Under the pieces are notes generated by a model. It did no database searches. It was not told where the DNA came from and saw only the letters and a list, made by a program, of their open reading frames with translations. From NCBI GenBank assembly GCA_020637635.1, contig JACKKB010000009.1:1-64000 (forward strand): a DNA stretch of 64,000 nucleotides, in the 5' to 3' direction. Source of the stretch: Albidovulum sp. (GTDB lineage Bacteria; Pseudomonadota; Alphaproteobacteria; Rhodobacterales; Rhodobacteraceae). Of this stretch, positions 49,247-58,643 are shown piece after piece. Each line of letters begins with the position of its first letter. Positions within the stretch are counted from its first letter, which is position 1. The position numbers were made by a program, and so were the translations under genes.

Positions 49247-50083
49247 ATGCCGCGCTATTTCGTTGCAACCGATCTTTCCGCGCGGGGGGATCGGGCCGTT
49301 CATCGGGCCATCCTGCTGGCTGCAAGTAATGAAGCCGAACTGACGGTCCTGACCGTTGTCGACGATGCGCTGCCCGCGGCCCTTGCCGCGCAGGTGGCGG
49401 AAGCTGCGAAACTGGAGTTGACGCGCATCGTCGGGACGTTCTGCGAAGCCGCCAAGGCCGATATCCACATAACGGTCGCCACCGGCGATCCGGCGCGGAC
49501 GGTCGCCGAGCTTGCCATGAACGGGAAGGCCGACCTTCTGATCCTCGGGCGGCACCGTGAAAGACCTTTCGCCGATCTCTTCCGCCAGACGACCGCTGAG
49601 CGCATCATAACGCTCGTCTCGTGCCCCGTGCTTCTTGTCACGGCCGCACCAGCCGCGCCTTACGGGCATGTGCTGGGCGCCATCGACTTCTCGCCGGCAT
49701 CGGCCGCGGCCGCCAGGTTTGCCCTTTCGCTTGTCCCGGATGCCAGGCACGAGGGGCTGTATGTCTACCATGTGCCGTTTGGCGGCCTGGTGCCGGGGGA
49801 TCAGCTTCCGGCCTTTCTCCACGAGGCCGAGACTGCCGAAGCCGACTGGCGCGCCCGGTCCGGGATCGGGCCCGACACACTCCCCATCCACCTCGTGGAA
49901 GGTGGCGTTCAGAGCGAACTGACGCAGGCCATCGCGAAGGACAAGCCCGATCTTGTCGCCGTGGGCGCTCATGGTCGAGGCGCGATGTCCCGGGCCATTC
50001 TCGGCAGCGTGACGACGATGCTGATGCGCGAACCGCCCTGTGACCTCCTGATCGTGCGGCCGGGGCCCGCAGGCATCGGCTGA
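49247..50083 (+). CDS. Universal stress protein (two UspA domains)
   Basis: 278 residues, two tandem Usp domains. Domain 1 ends in LLILGRHRERPFADLFRQTTAERI, domain 2 in LVAVGAHGRGAMSRAILGSV; both follow the G-x2-G-x9-G(S/T) ATP-binding pattern. Strong SD (GAGAGGAGG). Induced by starvation or redox stress in relatives; role is protective. A small hairpin GGTGCGG-A-CCGCACC sits 40 bp before the start. Confidence 0.92.
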   Translation: MPRYFVATDLSARGDRAVHRAILLAASNEAELTVLTVVDDALPAALAAQVAEAAKLELTRIVGTFCEAAKADIHITVATGDPARTVAELAMNGKADLLILGRHRERPFADLFRQTTAERIITLVSCPVLLVTAAPAAPYGHVLGAIDFSPASAAAARFALSLVPDARHEGLYVYHVPFGGLVPGDQLPAFLHEAETAEADWRARSGIGPDTLPIHLVEGGVQSELTQAIAKDKPDLVAVGAHGRGAMSRAILGSVTTMLMREPPCDLLIVRPGPAGIG

Positions 50084-50120
50084 GATTGCAGCGGCACCGG
50101 CGTCCCGCTATAGGGGCGCC

Positions 50121-51728
50121 ATGTCCGACACGCTTTCAAACCGCCCCGCCCTGCCGCCGGAAATCGCCCGGAGGCGCACCTTCGCGATCATCTCGCATCC
50201 CGACGCCGGCAAGACCACGCTGACGGAAAAATTCCTGCTCTTCGGCGGCGCCATCCAGATGGCCGGGCAGGTGCGCGCCAAGGGCGAGGCGCGGCGCACG
50301 CGGTCGGACTTCATGAAGCTGGAGCAGGATCGCGGCATCTCGGTCTCCGCCTCGGCGATGTCGTTCGAGTTCGGCGAATACCGCTTCAACCTCGTCGACA
50401 CGCCCGGCCACTCGGACTTTTCCGAGGACACCTATCGCACGCTGACCGCGGTCGATGCGGCGATCATGGTCATCGACGGCGCCAAGGGCGTCGAAAGCCA
50501 GACCCGCAAGCTTTTCGAGGTCTGCCGCCTGCGCGACCTGCCGATCCTGACCTTCTGCAACAAGATGGACCGCGAAAGCCGCGACACGTTCGAGATCATC
50601 GACGAGATCCAGGAAAACCTTGCCATCGACGTGACACCGGCGTCCTGGCCGATCGGGATGGGCCGCGATTTCCTCGGCTGCTACGACATCCTCAACGACC
50701 GGCTGGAACTGATGGACCGCGCCGACCGCAACCGGGTGGCGACAACGATCAAGATCGAGGGGCTGGGCGATCCCAAACTGGCCGAGCACGTCCCCGAAAT
50801 TCCGTTGAGAAAGCTCCGTGAAGACGTTGAAATGGCGCGCGAACTCTTGCCCGCCTTCGACCGGAAGTCGTTCCTTGAGGGGCATCTCACGCCGATCTGG
50901 TTCGGCTCTGCCATCAACTCCTTCGGGGTCAAGGAACTGATGCGCGGCATCGGCGCCTACGGACCCGAGCCGCAGCCGCAACGGGCCGCGGAGCGGGTCA
51001 TCGCGCCGGAAGAGAACCAGGTCGCCGGCTTCGTCTTCAAGGTCCAGGCCAACATGGACCCCAAGCACCGCGACCGGGTCGCCTTCGTCCGGCTCGCTTC
51101 GGGTCATTTCGAACGCGGCATGAAGCTTTTCCACGTCCGCTCGAAGAAGCCGATGGCGATCTCGAACCCGGTTCTCTTCCTTGCCGCCGACCGCGAACTG
51201 GCCGAAGAGGCCTGGGCCGGCGATATCATCGGCATCCCGAGCCACGGCCAGCTGCGCATCGGCGACGCGCTGACCGAGGGTGAGGCGCTGCGCTTCACCG
51301 GCATCCCCGCCTTCGCGCCCGAGCTGTTGCAGACGGTGCGCGCCGGCGATCCGATGAAGGCCAAGCATCTGGAAAAGGCGCTGATGCAATTCGCCGAGGA
51401 AGGGGCCGCCAAGGTCTTCAAACCCTCGATCGGCTCGGGCTTCATCGTCGGCGTGGTGGGCGCGCTGCAGTTCGATGTGCTGGCCAGCCGGATCGAACAG
51501 GAATACCAGCTGCCCGTGCGCTTCGAGCCGACGCAGTTCACCTCGGCGCGCTGGGTGACCGGGCCGAAGGCGGATGTGGAGAAATTCGTCAACGCGAACA
51601 AGGGCCATATCGCCCATGACCACGACGGCGACATCGTCTACCTCACGCGACTTCAGTGGGATATCGACCGGATCGTGCGCGACCACCCGGAGCTGACGCT
51701 CTCGGCAACCAAGGAAATGATGGTGTGA
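50121..51728 (+). CDS. prfC: Peptide chain release factor 3
   Basis: 535 residues. Translational GTPase motifs: G1 HPDAGKTT, G3 DTPGHSDFS, G4 NKMD. C-terminal end typical of RF3 (NKGHIAHDHDGDIVYLTRLQWD). It releases RF1/RF2 from the ribosome after termination. The downstream gene overlaps by GTGA. Confidence 0.95.
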   Translation: MSDTLSNRPALPPEIARRRTFAIISHPDAGKTTLTEKFLLFGGAIQMAGQVRAKGEARRTRSDFMKLEQDRGISVSASAMSFEFGEYRFNLVDTPGHSDFSEDTYRTLTAVDAAIMVIDGAKGVESQTRKLFEVCRLRDLPILTFCNKMDRESRDTFEIIDEIQENLAIDVTPASWPIGMGRDFLGCYDILNDRLELMDRADRNRVATTIKIEGLGDPKLAEHVPEIPLRKLREDVEMARELLPAFDRKSFLEGHLTPIWFGSAINSFGVKELMRGIGAYGPEPQPQRAAERVIAPEENQVAGFVFKVQANMDPKHRDRVAFVRLASGHFERGMKLFHVRSKKPMAISNPVLFLAADRELAEEAWAGDIIGIPSHGQLRIGDALTEGEALRFTGIPAFAPELLQTVRAGDPMKAKHLEKALMQFAEEGAAKVFKPSIGSGFIVGVVGALQFDVLASRIEQEYQLPVRFEPTQFTSARWVTGPKADVEKFVNANKGHIAHDHDGDIVYLTRLQWDIDRIVRDHPELTLSATKEMMV

Positions 51729-52189
51729 CGCCGCTGCCGGCCGATCTGGTGACGCGGGTCTGCGCCGAAGCCGGGGCGCCCGACGATATCCGCACCGTCG
51801 AGGCGCTGGTGCCGCTCTGGCTCGCCGACAACCGCGAGGAACGCGACGAGGGTGATTTCCCCTGGTCCACACTCTGTGTCTTCGAGTTGCGCGAACACCC
51901 CGAGGAATGCTGGGCCTTCGTCCGCAGGGCCCTGTCGGAGGCCGAGACGGTGTGGCAGGTCGTGATGCTCGCGGCGGGGCCGCTTGAAGACCTGATCGCC
52001 GATCATGGCGCCGCCGTCATCGACCGGATCGAGCGCGAGGCACGCCATTCCGCGCGCTTCCACTTCGCGCTGACCGGCGTCTGGCCGCAGGGCGGCGAGG
52101 ACAGCCCGGTCTGGTCCAGGATCGAGGCCGCGCGGGCAGCAGCGATGGCGACCGGCATCGACGCGGGCGGCCCGCTGCCGGGCCGCTAG
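51725..52189 (+). CDS. Small conserved protein (DUF6869-like)
   Basis: 154 residues from a GTG overlapping the prfC stop (GTGA). Conserved-looking motifs are EHPEECWAFVRRALSEAETVWQ and LAAGPLEDLIADHGAAVIDR, then FHFALTGVW, which fit what I recall as DUF6869. No catalytic signature. Coupling to prfC suggests co-expression. It converges with and overlaps the glycosyltransferase gene by 4 bp. Confidence 0.75.
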   Translation: MTPLPADLVTRVCAEAGAPDDIRTVEALVPLWLADNREERDEGDFPWSTLCVFELREHPEECWAFVRRALSEAETVWQVVMLAAGPLEDLIADHGAAVIDRIEREARHSARFHFALTGVWPQGGEDSPVWSRIEAARAAAMATGIDAGGPLPGR

Positions 52190-53016
52190 CCTGCCCCGCC
52201 GTCCCTGTCCGGCCCGTCGCTGGGGTCTTCGCCGGCGAACCGCATCCTGACGCGCGCCGCCCGGCCCGCCCGGATCTCCCCCGCTTCCTGGCGCCGCACC
52301 CGCCAGTCGCGCAGGCGCCGGCCGGGCCCGGGCGCGGGCTCCGGCCGCTCGGCGGCGATGTCGGAGGCGAAGGTCTCCAGATCATGCAGCACCGGCGCGG
52401 GATTCGCGAAGCCGGGGCCAAGGGCATCGAAGCCGCGCCCGGCGGCCCTGCCGAACAGGAAATGATCCGCCGGCACCCGCATCCGCCGCGAGTTCGCGAG
52501 TGCCGCTTCCGCCGCGCGCCGCGTCATGACATAGCCGCAACTGCCCAGAAACCCGCTCCGCAGCCGGTAGATGCGGCTGCCCCCCGGCCCCGGTGCGAGC
52601 TCTGTGCCCAGGGGAAAGCGCCGCGACATCTGCGGCCCCGGCCAGTATTCGATCTTCAGCACTCCGATCCCGTGCGCCTCCATGAGCGCGATCGTCGAGC
52701 CCGCCGCGAAGGCCGCGAAACCTGGCGCGAGCCGCGCATCATCCTCGAGAACGACGCCGCCCGCCTCGGGGCGACCGGCGATCTTCTGCCAGATCAGCCT
52801 GTGGCCGAGAGAACAGGCCATGTCGCCGGGCGTGGCCGGAAAGGGCCCGGTGCCGGCCCGCCGGCCGAAACTGCGTTCGATCTCGGACAAGGGGATCGCC
52901 AGCCTGTCCGGCGCCGCCACCCTCTCCCAGTCGAGCCCGAGCGCGCGGAGCGCGGCGCCGATGCGGGCGCGCCGGTCGGCGGCACGGTCGAGGTTCAACA
53001 CATAGATCGGAAGCAT
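52186..53016 (-). CDS. Glycosyltransferase family 25 protein
   Basis: 276 residues. Begins MLPIYVLNLDRAADRRARI, the GT25 signature, with the divalent-metal motif VVLEDDARL and the typical LGHRLIWQKI. The family transfers galactose to LPS or collagen-like sites, so a role in surface polysaccharide synthesis is likely. The C-terminus is Arg-rich. No other LPS genes are near. Confidence 0.88.
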   Translation of the reverse strand: MLPIYVLNLDRAADRRARIGAALRALGLDWERVAAPDRLAIPLSEIERSFGRRAGTGPFPATPGDMACSLGHRLIWQKIAGRPEAGGVVLEDDARLAPGFAAFAAGSTIALMEAHGIGVLKIEYWPGPQMSRRFPLGTELAPGPGGSRIYRLRSGFLGSCGYVMTRRAAEAALANSRRMRVPADHFLFGRAAGRGFDALGPGFANPAPVLHDLETFASDIAAERPEPAPGPGRRLRDWRVRRQEAGEIRAGRAARVRMRFAGEDPSDGPDRDGGAG

Positions 53017-53726
53017 TCGCCGGCGGCTCCGCTGCACGCGGATCACGCTAGCGGCGCGCGGACGGCGCGACAACCGGACAAGGTGCCGGCCGGGCCCCCG
53101 CGCCGATTCGTTGTCGCCGCCGTGTCACAGGCAATCGTCCGGAGCGGCCACTGTTTCCGAGAGCCGGGGTCCGCTCACCCTAGGCGGGAGTCCGCTCAAT
53201 TGTTACACGCATCTTCAATGGTCCGCGACGCAGCACCCGCTTTGTTTCCCCCTTCGCGACAGATTCGGCAAGCGCCTGAAACTGCGCCATATTCTGGCCA
53301 CATTCCGGCGGTGAACCTCTGTGTATCGCGCAACAATTGAAGGCGAAGATGCAAAATGTCCTTCCTATGGATGAAGCTCCCCACAGGCTCCATCCCCGTC
53401 CGGGACGGACCGAGCATCTGGCCGAACGTTGCCGCGGCAGGCCGTTCCCCAACCGGCCGGAAGCGAGGATGAGCGGGCAACATAGGGGCTGAAACCCACT
53501 ACACCATCGGCAGTTCGTGCACCCGCACGAGTACATTACCCACCCAACACACCCTAGCACAGCACCGTCCGCGCCCCCACGCGGGCGGTGCACCTTTTGC
53601 GGTCCGGATTGACGCGCGCCCCAAGATGAAGTAGGGCCAATGCGCTCACATCCGGTGGGCATCGCCGGGGCGCCCGGATCTCGCGTCCCTTCACCCTGCG
53701 GTCCGACACCGCATGCATGGACGCAC
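53017..53726. other. Long gene-free region upstream of the DEAD-box helicase
   Basis: The 710 bases between the glycosyltransferase start and the helicase start have lower G+C than the surroundings. No convincing gene. Inverted 8-mers CAATTGTT (53199-53206) and AACAATTG (53332-53339) frame a 125-bp block. A possible promoter is TTGACG-N17-TAGGGC (53609-53637). A long mRNA leader is common for RNA helicase genes (cold-shock or autoregulated). Whether the block is a decayed mobile element I cannot tell. Confidence 0.45.
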
Positions 53727-55370
53727 ATGACCAAGTTTACCGATCTGAAGCTGGACCCGAAGGTCCTGCAAGCCATTGCCGAAGCCGGCTACGAAACCCC
53801 GACGCCGATCCAGGCGGGGGCCATTCCACCCGCACTCGAAGGCCGCGACGTGCTCGGCATCGCCCAGACCGGCACCGGCAAGACCGCAAGCTTCACGCTG
53901 CCGATGATCACGCTGCTCGGCCGCGGCCGGGCGCGTGCCCGGATGCCGCGTTCGCTGGTGCTTGCACCGACGCGGGAACTGGCCGCGCAGGTGGCCGAGA
54001 ACTTCGACATCTACGCCAAGCACACGCGGCTCACCAAGGCGCTGCTGATCGGCGGCGTCTCCTTCGGCGAGCAGGACAAGCTCATCGACCGCGGCGTCGA
54101 CGTGCTGATCGCCACGCCGGGCCGGCTTCTGGACCATTTCGAACGCGGCAAGCTTCTGCTGACCGGCGTGCAGATCATGGTGGTGGACGAGGCCGACCGG
54201 ATGCTCGACATGGGGTTCATTCCGGACATCGAGCGGATCTTCCAGCTCACCCCCTTCACGCGGCAGACGCTTTTCTTCTCGGCCACGATGGCGCCCGAGA
54301 TCGAGCGGATCACCAACACCTTCCTGCACGGACCGGCGCGGATCGAGGTGGCGCGGCAGGCCACGACCTCAGAGACGATCGAGCAGCGGCTGATCGAGAT
54401 CGTGCCGGCGCGCAAGGACCAGACCGCCAAGGCCAAGCGCGAACTGCTGCGCGCGGTCATCGACGCCGAGGGCGCCGCCTGCACCAACGCGATCCTCTTT
54501 TGCAACCGCAAGAGCGAGGTCGACATCCTCGCCAAGTCGCTGAAGACCTACGGCTATGACGCGGCGCCCATTCACGGCGATCTCGACCAGTCGCAGCGTA
54601 CACGGACACTCGACGGGTTCCGCGACGGTTCGCTGCGCTTTCTCGTCGCCTCCGACGTGGCCGCGCGCGGGCTCGACATCCCGGCGGTGAGCCATGTCTT
54701 CAACTTCGACGTGCCGAGCCATGCCGAGGACTATGTCCACCGCATCGGCCGCACCGGACGCGCGGGCCGCAAGGGCGTTGCGGTGACGATCGCCACGCCG
54801 GCCGACAAGAAATACCTCGACGCCATCGAGAGCCTGGTGAAGAGCGCCCTGCCCCGCGTCGCCCTGCCCGAAGGGTTCACGCTGTCCGAGGCGGCTCAAC
54901 AGCCGCCGCGCAAGGACAGCGGCCGCGACCGCAGCCGCGGCCCGCGCCGGGACAGCGACCGCCGCGCCCGGCCGGTGAAGCCGCATGGCGAAGAGGCGGC
55001 AATGGCGCCGGTCGAGGCCGCGCCGCGGACGGCCGAGAGTGCGGCCGACAAGCCAGTCGCGAAACCCGGGCGCCAGAAGGCCGCCACACCAAGGCCTGCG
55101 GCACAAAAACCGGTTTCGCAGCCGGTCGAGAGCGCCGAGGAGCAGCACCGTTCGGGCGCCGGCCGCTCTGGCGAGAGCAGCAAGGCCGAGCCCCGCAGCG
55201 AGCCCCGCGGCGAGGGCCGCGGCACGGGCCGTCAGGAGGGCCGTCAGGAAGGCCGGAACGACCGCCGCAACGACCGCCCGCGCCGCGATGACGCACAGGT
55301 TGTCGGCATGGGCGACCATGTGCCCGATTTCCTGATGCGCGTGACGCGGATCAACTCCAGCGACGACTAG
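53727..55370 (+). CDS. DEAD-box RNA helicase (RhlE type)
   Basis: 547 residues. Motifs: Q (PTPIQ), I AQTGTGKT, II VVDEADRMLDMGF, III FFSATM, V SDVAARGLDIP, VI HRIGRTGRAGRKG. The C-terminal 150 residues are a disordered basic tail with RQEGRQEGRNDRRNDRPRRD repeats, good for RNA contact. Start MTKFTDLKLDPKVL; the frame is open further upstream without conserved sequence. Roles in ribosome assembly and RNA decay; RNase J is encoded convergently beside it. Confidence 0.92.
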   Translation: MTKFTDLKLDPKVLQAIAEAGYETPTPIQAGAIPPALEGRDVLGIAQTGTGKTASFTLPMITLLGRGRARARMPRSLVLAPTRELAAQVAENFDIYAKHTRLTKALLIGGVSFGEQDKLIDRGVDVLIATPGRLLDHFERGKLLLTGVQIMVVDEADRMLDMGFIPDIERIFQLTPFTRQTLFFSATMAPEIERITNTFLHGPARIEVARQATTSETIEQRLIEIVPARKDQTAKAKRELLRAVIDAEGAACTNAILFCNRKSEVDILAKSLKTYGYDAAPIHGDLDQSQRTRTLDGFRDGSLRFLVASDVAARGLDIPAVSHVFNFDVPSHAEDYVHRIGRTGRAGRKGVAVTIATPADKKYLDAIESLVKSALPRVALPEGFTLSEAAQQPPRKDSGRDRSRGPRRDSDRRARPVKPHGEEAAMAPVEAAPRTAESAADKPVAKPGRQKAATPRPAAQKPVSQPVESAEEQHRSGAGRSGESSKAEPRSEPRGEGRGTGRQEGRQEGRNDRRNDRPRRDDAQVVGMGDHVPDFLMRVTRINSSDD

Positions 55371-55373
55371 GGC

Positions 55374-55394
55374 GGCGGGCCCGAAGGGCCGCCC
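55374..55394. terminator. Bulged GC hairpin between helicase and rnj genes
   Basis: GGCGGGCCC (55374-55382) and GGGCCGCCC (55386-55394) pair with one bulge around GAA. It lies between two converging stops. No T-run, so only a tentative bidirectional terminator. Confidence 0.35.
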
Positions 55395-55403
55395 GCGCGC
55401 CCT

Positions 55404-57089
55404 CTAGCCGTCGGAAAGCCGGCTCGTCACCACGATCACCTCGGGCTTCTTGCCGGCCTCGTCCATCGCCACGTCGCGCACGGTCTTGCGCAGCTGTTCC
55501 TCGAGCTTGTCGTCGCTCGCGAGCACCTTGGCGCCGGCGCGGCCGAGAAGATCGTTCAGATCGGCCTCGATCGTGTCGGCCAGGTTCTCGCCGCGCTTGC
55601 CGGTCTCGGGCAGGCCCATCGTCTCGACCCAGGCATCGCCGAGCGGCTGGCCATCCTCGTCGATGATGAGCGTCACGAAGACGACGCCGTTCAACGCCAT
55701 GCGGATGCGGTCGCGCACGACCCCGTCCATCGCGCCGATGAGCACGGCGCCGTCGAGATAGGTCCGCCCGGTCTCGATCCGCTCGACCACCTGCGGCGCG
55801 TCGCCGGTGAGATCGATCATGGTTCCGTTCACGGCAATCTCGGCGGCGAGCCCCTTGGCCGTGGCGATCCGCGCATGTTCGCTCAGGTGCCGGTGCTCGC
55901 CATGCATCGGGATCAGGATCTTCGGCGCCAGAAGATCGTGCACGGCCTCCAGATCGGGCCGGTTGGCATGGCCCGAGACATGGTAGAGCCCGTCGTGATC
56001 GTCGATCACGCGCACGCCGGCCTCGGACAGCTGGTTCATGATCCGGATCACGCCGCGTTCGTTGCCAGGAATGATCTTCGAGGAAAAGAGGAAGGCATCG
56101 CCCTCGCGCAGCTCGAGCCCGAGATATTTGCCGCGCGCCAGGGAGGCCGAGGCCGCGCGCCGTTCGCCCTGGCTGCCGGTGACGATCAGCATGAGCTTGC
56201 CGCGCGGCACTTCGACCGCCTCTTCGGGCTGGATCGTGCCGGGAAAGCCGGTGAGCACGCCGGTCTCCTCGGCGGCGAGAACGGTGCGATTCATCGCCCG
56301 GCCGAGCAGGCAGACCTCGCGTCCGGCCTGCTTCGCGGCACTGGCGAGCGTCTTCAGCCGCGCCACGTTCGAGGCGAAGGTGGTCGCCACGACCATGCCC
56401 TTTTCGGCCGCGATGAGCGCGGCAAGCGGCGCGGCCAGCGTCGCCTCCGAGCGGCCCGGCCTGGGCGAGAAGACGTTGGTCGAATCGCAGACGAGCGCAT
56501 GCACCCCGCCGGCCTCCTTGGCGATCGTGAACCAGGCCTCGGCGTCGAAGGGCTCGCCCACCACGGGGGTGCCGTCGAGCTTGAAGTCGCCGGTATGCAC
56601 GACCCGCCCCGCCGGGGTGTCGATGATGAGCGCGGCACTTTCCGGAATCGAATGGCTCACCGGCACGAACTGGACCCTGAACGGCCCCGCCTCGATCACC
56701 GCCGGGCGCGGGGCGGCGATGCGCAGCGCATCGACCGGCTGCCCGGCATCCTCGAGCTTCATCCGCGCCAGCGCCGCCGTGAAGGGGCGCGCATGGACCG
56801 GCGCCCTGAGACGCGGCCAGAGATGGCCAAGCGCGCCGACGTGATCCTCATGCCCGTGGGTGATGAAGATGGCCTCGATCCTTGACTGGTTCTGCGCCAG
56901 CCAGTCCATGTCGGCCATGATCAGATCGATCCCGGGCGAGCCGTCCATGTCCCCGAACGTCACCCCGAGGTCGACGACGATCAGCCGTTCCCGCCCCGCC
57001 GGCCCGTAGCCGTAGACATAGGCGTTCATGCCGATCTCGCCGGCGCCGCCGAGCGGCAGGTAGATCAGCCGGTCCTTGGTCTTGTTCAT
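55404..57089 (-). CDS. rnj: Ribonuclease J
   Basis: 561 residues. Metallo-beta-lactamase core with HGHEDH at 78-83 and later metal ligands (PVSHSIPESAAL, HTGDFKLDGTP), the beta-CASP region, and a C-terminal domain (TSRLSDG end). Endo- and 5'-exonuclease of RNA turnover. It is ATGA-coupled to coaX and ends the nuo operon string. Confidence 0.95.
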   Translation of the reverse strand: MNKTKDRLIYLPLGGAGEIGMNAYVYGYGPAGRERLIVVDLGVTFGDMDGSPGIDLIMADMDWLAQNQSRIEAIFITHGHEDHVGALGHLWPRLRAPVHARPFTAALARMKLEDAGQPVDALRIAAPRPAVIEAGPFRVQFVPVSHSIPESAALIIDTPAGRVVHTGDFKLDGTPVVGEPFDAEAWFTIAKEAGGVHALVCDSTNVFSPRPGRSEATLAAPLAALIAAEKGMVVATTFASNVARLKTLASAAKQAGREVCLLGRAMNRTVLAAEETGVLTGFPGTIQPEEAVEVPRGKLMLIVTGSQGERRAASASLARGKYLGLELREGDAFLFSSKIIPGNERGVIRIMNQLSEAGVRVIDDHDGLYHVSGHANRPDLEAVHDLLAPKILIPMHGEHRHLSEHARIATAKGLAAEIAVNGTMIDLTGDAPQVVERIETGRTYLDGAVLIGAMDGVVRDRIRMALNGVVFVTLIIDEDGQPLGDAWVETMGLPETGKRGENLADTIEADLNDLLGRAGAKVLASDDKLEEQLRKTVRDVAMDEAGKKPEVIVVTSRLSDG

Positions 57090-57865
57090 GCCTTTGCCAG
57101 GTCCCTGTTGTAGCGATTGATGAGCACCAGCCCATGCATCGTCAGATCGTCCTCGACGCTGTCGAATATCTCGGTGCCCTGATCGAAGAGCGGCGCGAGC
57201 CCGCCCGTCGCGATCACCTTCATCGGCCTCTCTCTCTCGATACGGATCTGCCGGACGATCCCCTCGACGAGACCGACATAGCCCCAGTAGATGCCCGCCT
57301 GCATGCAGGCAACCGTATTCGTGCCGATGGTCGCCTGCGGTTTGGTGACATCGACATGGGGAAGCGCGGCGGCGGCCATGTGCAGCGCCTCGAGCGAGGT
57401 GTTGACCCCGGGCGCGATCACCCCGCCGATATAGGCGCCGTCGTCATCGACGACGTCGAATGTGGTCGCGGTGCCGAAATCGACGACGATGAGATCGCCG
57501 CCATGACGGTCGAAGCTGCCGACGGTGTTCACCAGACGGTCGGGCCCGACCGTGGTGCCCTGATCGACCCTCGGCGCCACGGGCAGCGCGCAGTCGGGCT
57601 TGCCGACGACCAGGGGGCGGCACTTGAAATAGCGGTCGCAGAGGACGCGCAGGTTGAAGACGACGCGCGGCACGGTCGAGGAGATGACGACCTCGTCGAT
57701 CTCGACCGGCACCTTGTGGTGCTCCATCAGCGTCGTGAACCAGACGAAATACTGATCCGCGGTGCGCTGATGCTCGGTCGAGGTCCTGAGCGTGCAGAGA
57801 AATGCCTGCCCGTCCCAGACCGAGAACACGGTGTTGGTATTTCCGCAGTCGATGCAGAGCAGCAT
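57086..57865 (-). CDS. coaX: Type III pantothenate kinase
   Basis: 259 residues. ASKHA fold with the phosphate motif CIDCGNTNTVFSVW at residues 4-17 and the second motif VDFGTATTFDVVDDDGAYIGGVIAPG-type block (Gly-rich). It makes phosphopantothenate, the first step to CoA. It lies between birA and rnj, the standard Rhodobacterales order. Confidence 0.95.
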   Translation of the reverse strand: MLLCIDCGNTNTVFSVWDGQAFLCTLRTSTEHQRTADQYFVWFTTLMEHHKVPVEIDEVVISSTVPRVVFNLRVLCDRYFKCRPLVVGKPDCALPVAPRVDQGTTVGPDRLVNTVGSFDRHGGDLIVVDFGTATTFDVVDDDGAYIGGVIAPGVNTSLEALHMAAAALPHVDVTKPQATIGTNTVACMQAGIYWGYVGLVEGIVRQIRIERERPMKVIATGGLAPLFDQGTEIFDSVEDDLTMHGLVLINRYNRDLAKA

Positions 57866-57875
57866 GGCCCCTCCC

Positions 57876-58643
57876 TCAGAAATAGACCTCGGCGGCGGCG
57901 ATGTGGCGCTTCCCGGACGGGGTCACCAGCACAAGCGCACCATCATCGGCGATCGTGTCGAACCGGCCCTGGCAGGTTTCGGCGAAGGTGCGTGCGGTAA
58001 TGACCTCTCCCAGACGCGCGGCGCGGGCGAGCCAGGCGGTGCGCACCGGCGCGAAGCCGTCGCGCGCCAGAACCGTCTCCCAACGCGCGAAGGCGGCGGC
58101 GAGCCGGTCGAGAAACGCCACGGGCGCGATCCGGACCCCGGTTTCGCCGGCGACCGATACCGGCGCGGAGGCCCCCGGTTCCAGCGCCGCGGCAGGCGGT
58201 GCAGCCGCAAGGTTGACGCCGATGCCGATCGCCAGATAGGCGACGCGCGCGCCCTGGCCGGCGCTTTCCAGCAGGATCCCGGCCACCTTGCCGCCGTTCA
58301 GGAGCACGTCGTTCGGCCATTTGAGCCCAACCACGCCCCGTCCGGCGAGAAACCCGTCGAGCGTCTCGGCAAGCGCCAGCGCGGCGGTGAAGCTGCGCAG
58401 CGCCGCTGCCGCGGGCGTGCCCTCGGGATGCATCACGAGCGTGGCCGCGAAATTGCCCGGCGCCGAGATCCAGGGCCGCCCCCGACGGCCACGCGCGGCG
58501 CTCTGGCGGTGGGCAAGGATCCAGGTCGGCGCGATCAGATCGCCGGCACGCCGCGCCGCCTCCGAACTCGTGCTGTCGACCTCGTCCAGCACGATCCGGC
58601 CGAAGCCGGCGGGCCAGCCGGCCCGGTCCGGATCAGCGGACAA
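57876..58643 (-). CDS. birA: Biotin--[acetyl-CoA-carboxylase] ligase
   Basis: 255 residues, catalytic-only type without an N-terminal HTH. The biotin/ATP loop is ARGRRGRPW, followed by LKWPNDVLLNGGKVAGILLE. It links biotin to carboxylases. It overlaps nuoN by 11 bp and coaX follows after 10 bp. bioY occurs at 37 kb. Confidence 0.93.
   Translation of the reverse strand: MSADPDRAGWPAGFGRIVLDEVDSTSSEAARRAGDLIAPTWILAHRQSAARGRRGRPWISAPGNFAATLVMHPEGTPAAAALRSFTAALALAETLDGFLAGRGVVGLKWPNDVLLNGGKVAGILLESAGQGARVAYLAIGIGVNLAAAPPAAALEPGASAPVSVAGETGVRIAPVAFLDRLAAAFARWETVLARDGFAPVRTAWLARAARLGEVITARTFAETCQGRFDTIADDGALVLVTPSGKRHIAAAEVYF

Noticed and set aside
53180..53290. A 36-residue minus-strand ORF (MAQFQALAESVAKGETKRVL...)
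   Set aside because: No SD, no conserved partner, and an equally open frame overlaps it. It could be a fragment of a decayed gene, but the evidence is too thin to list.
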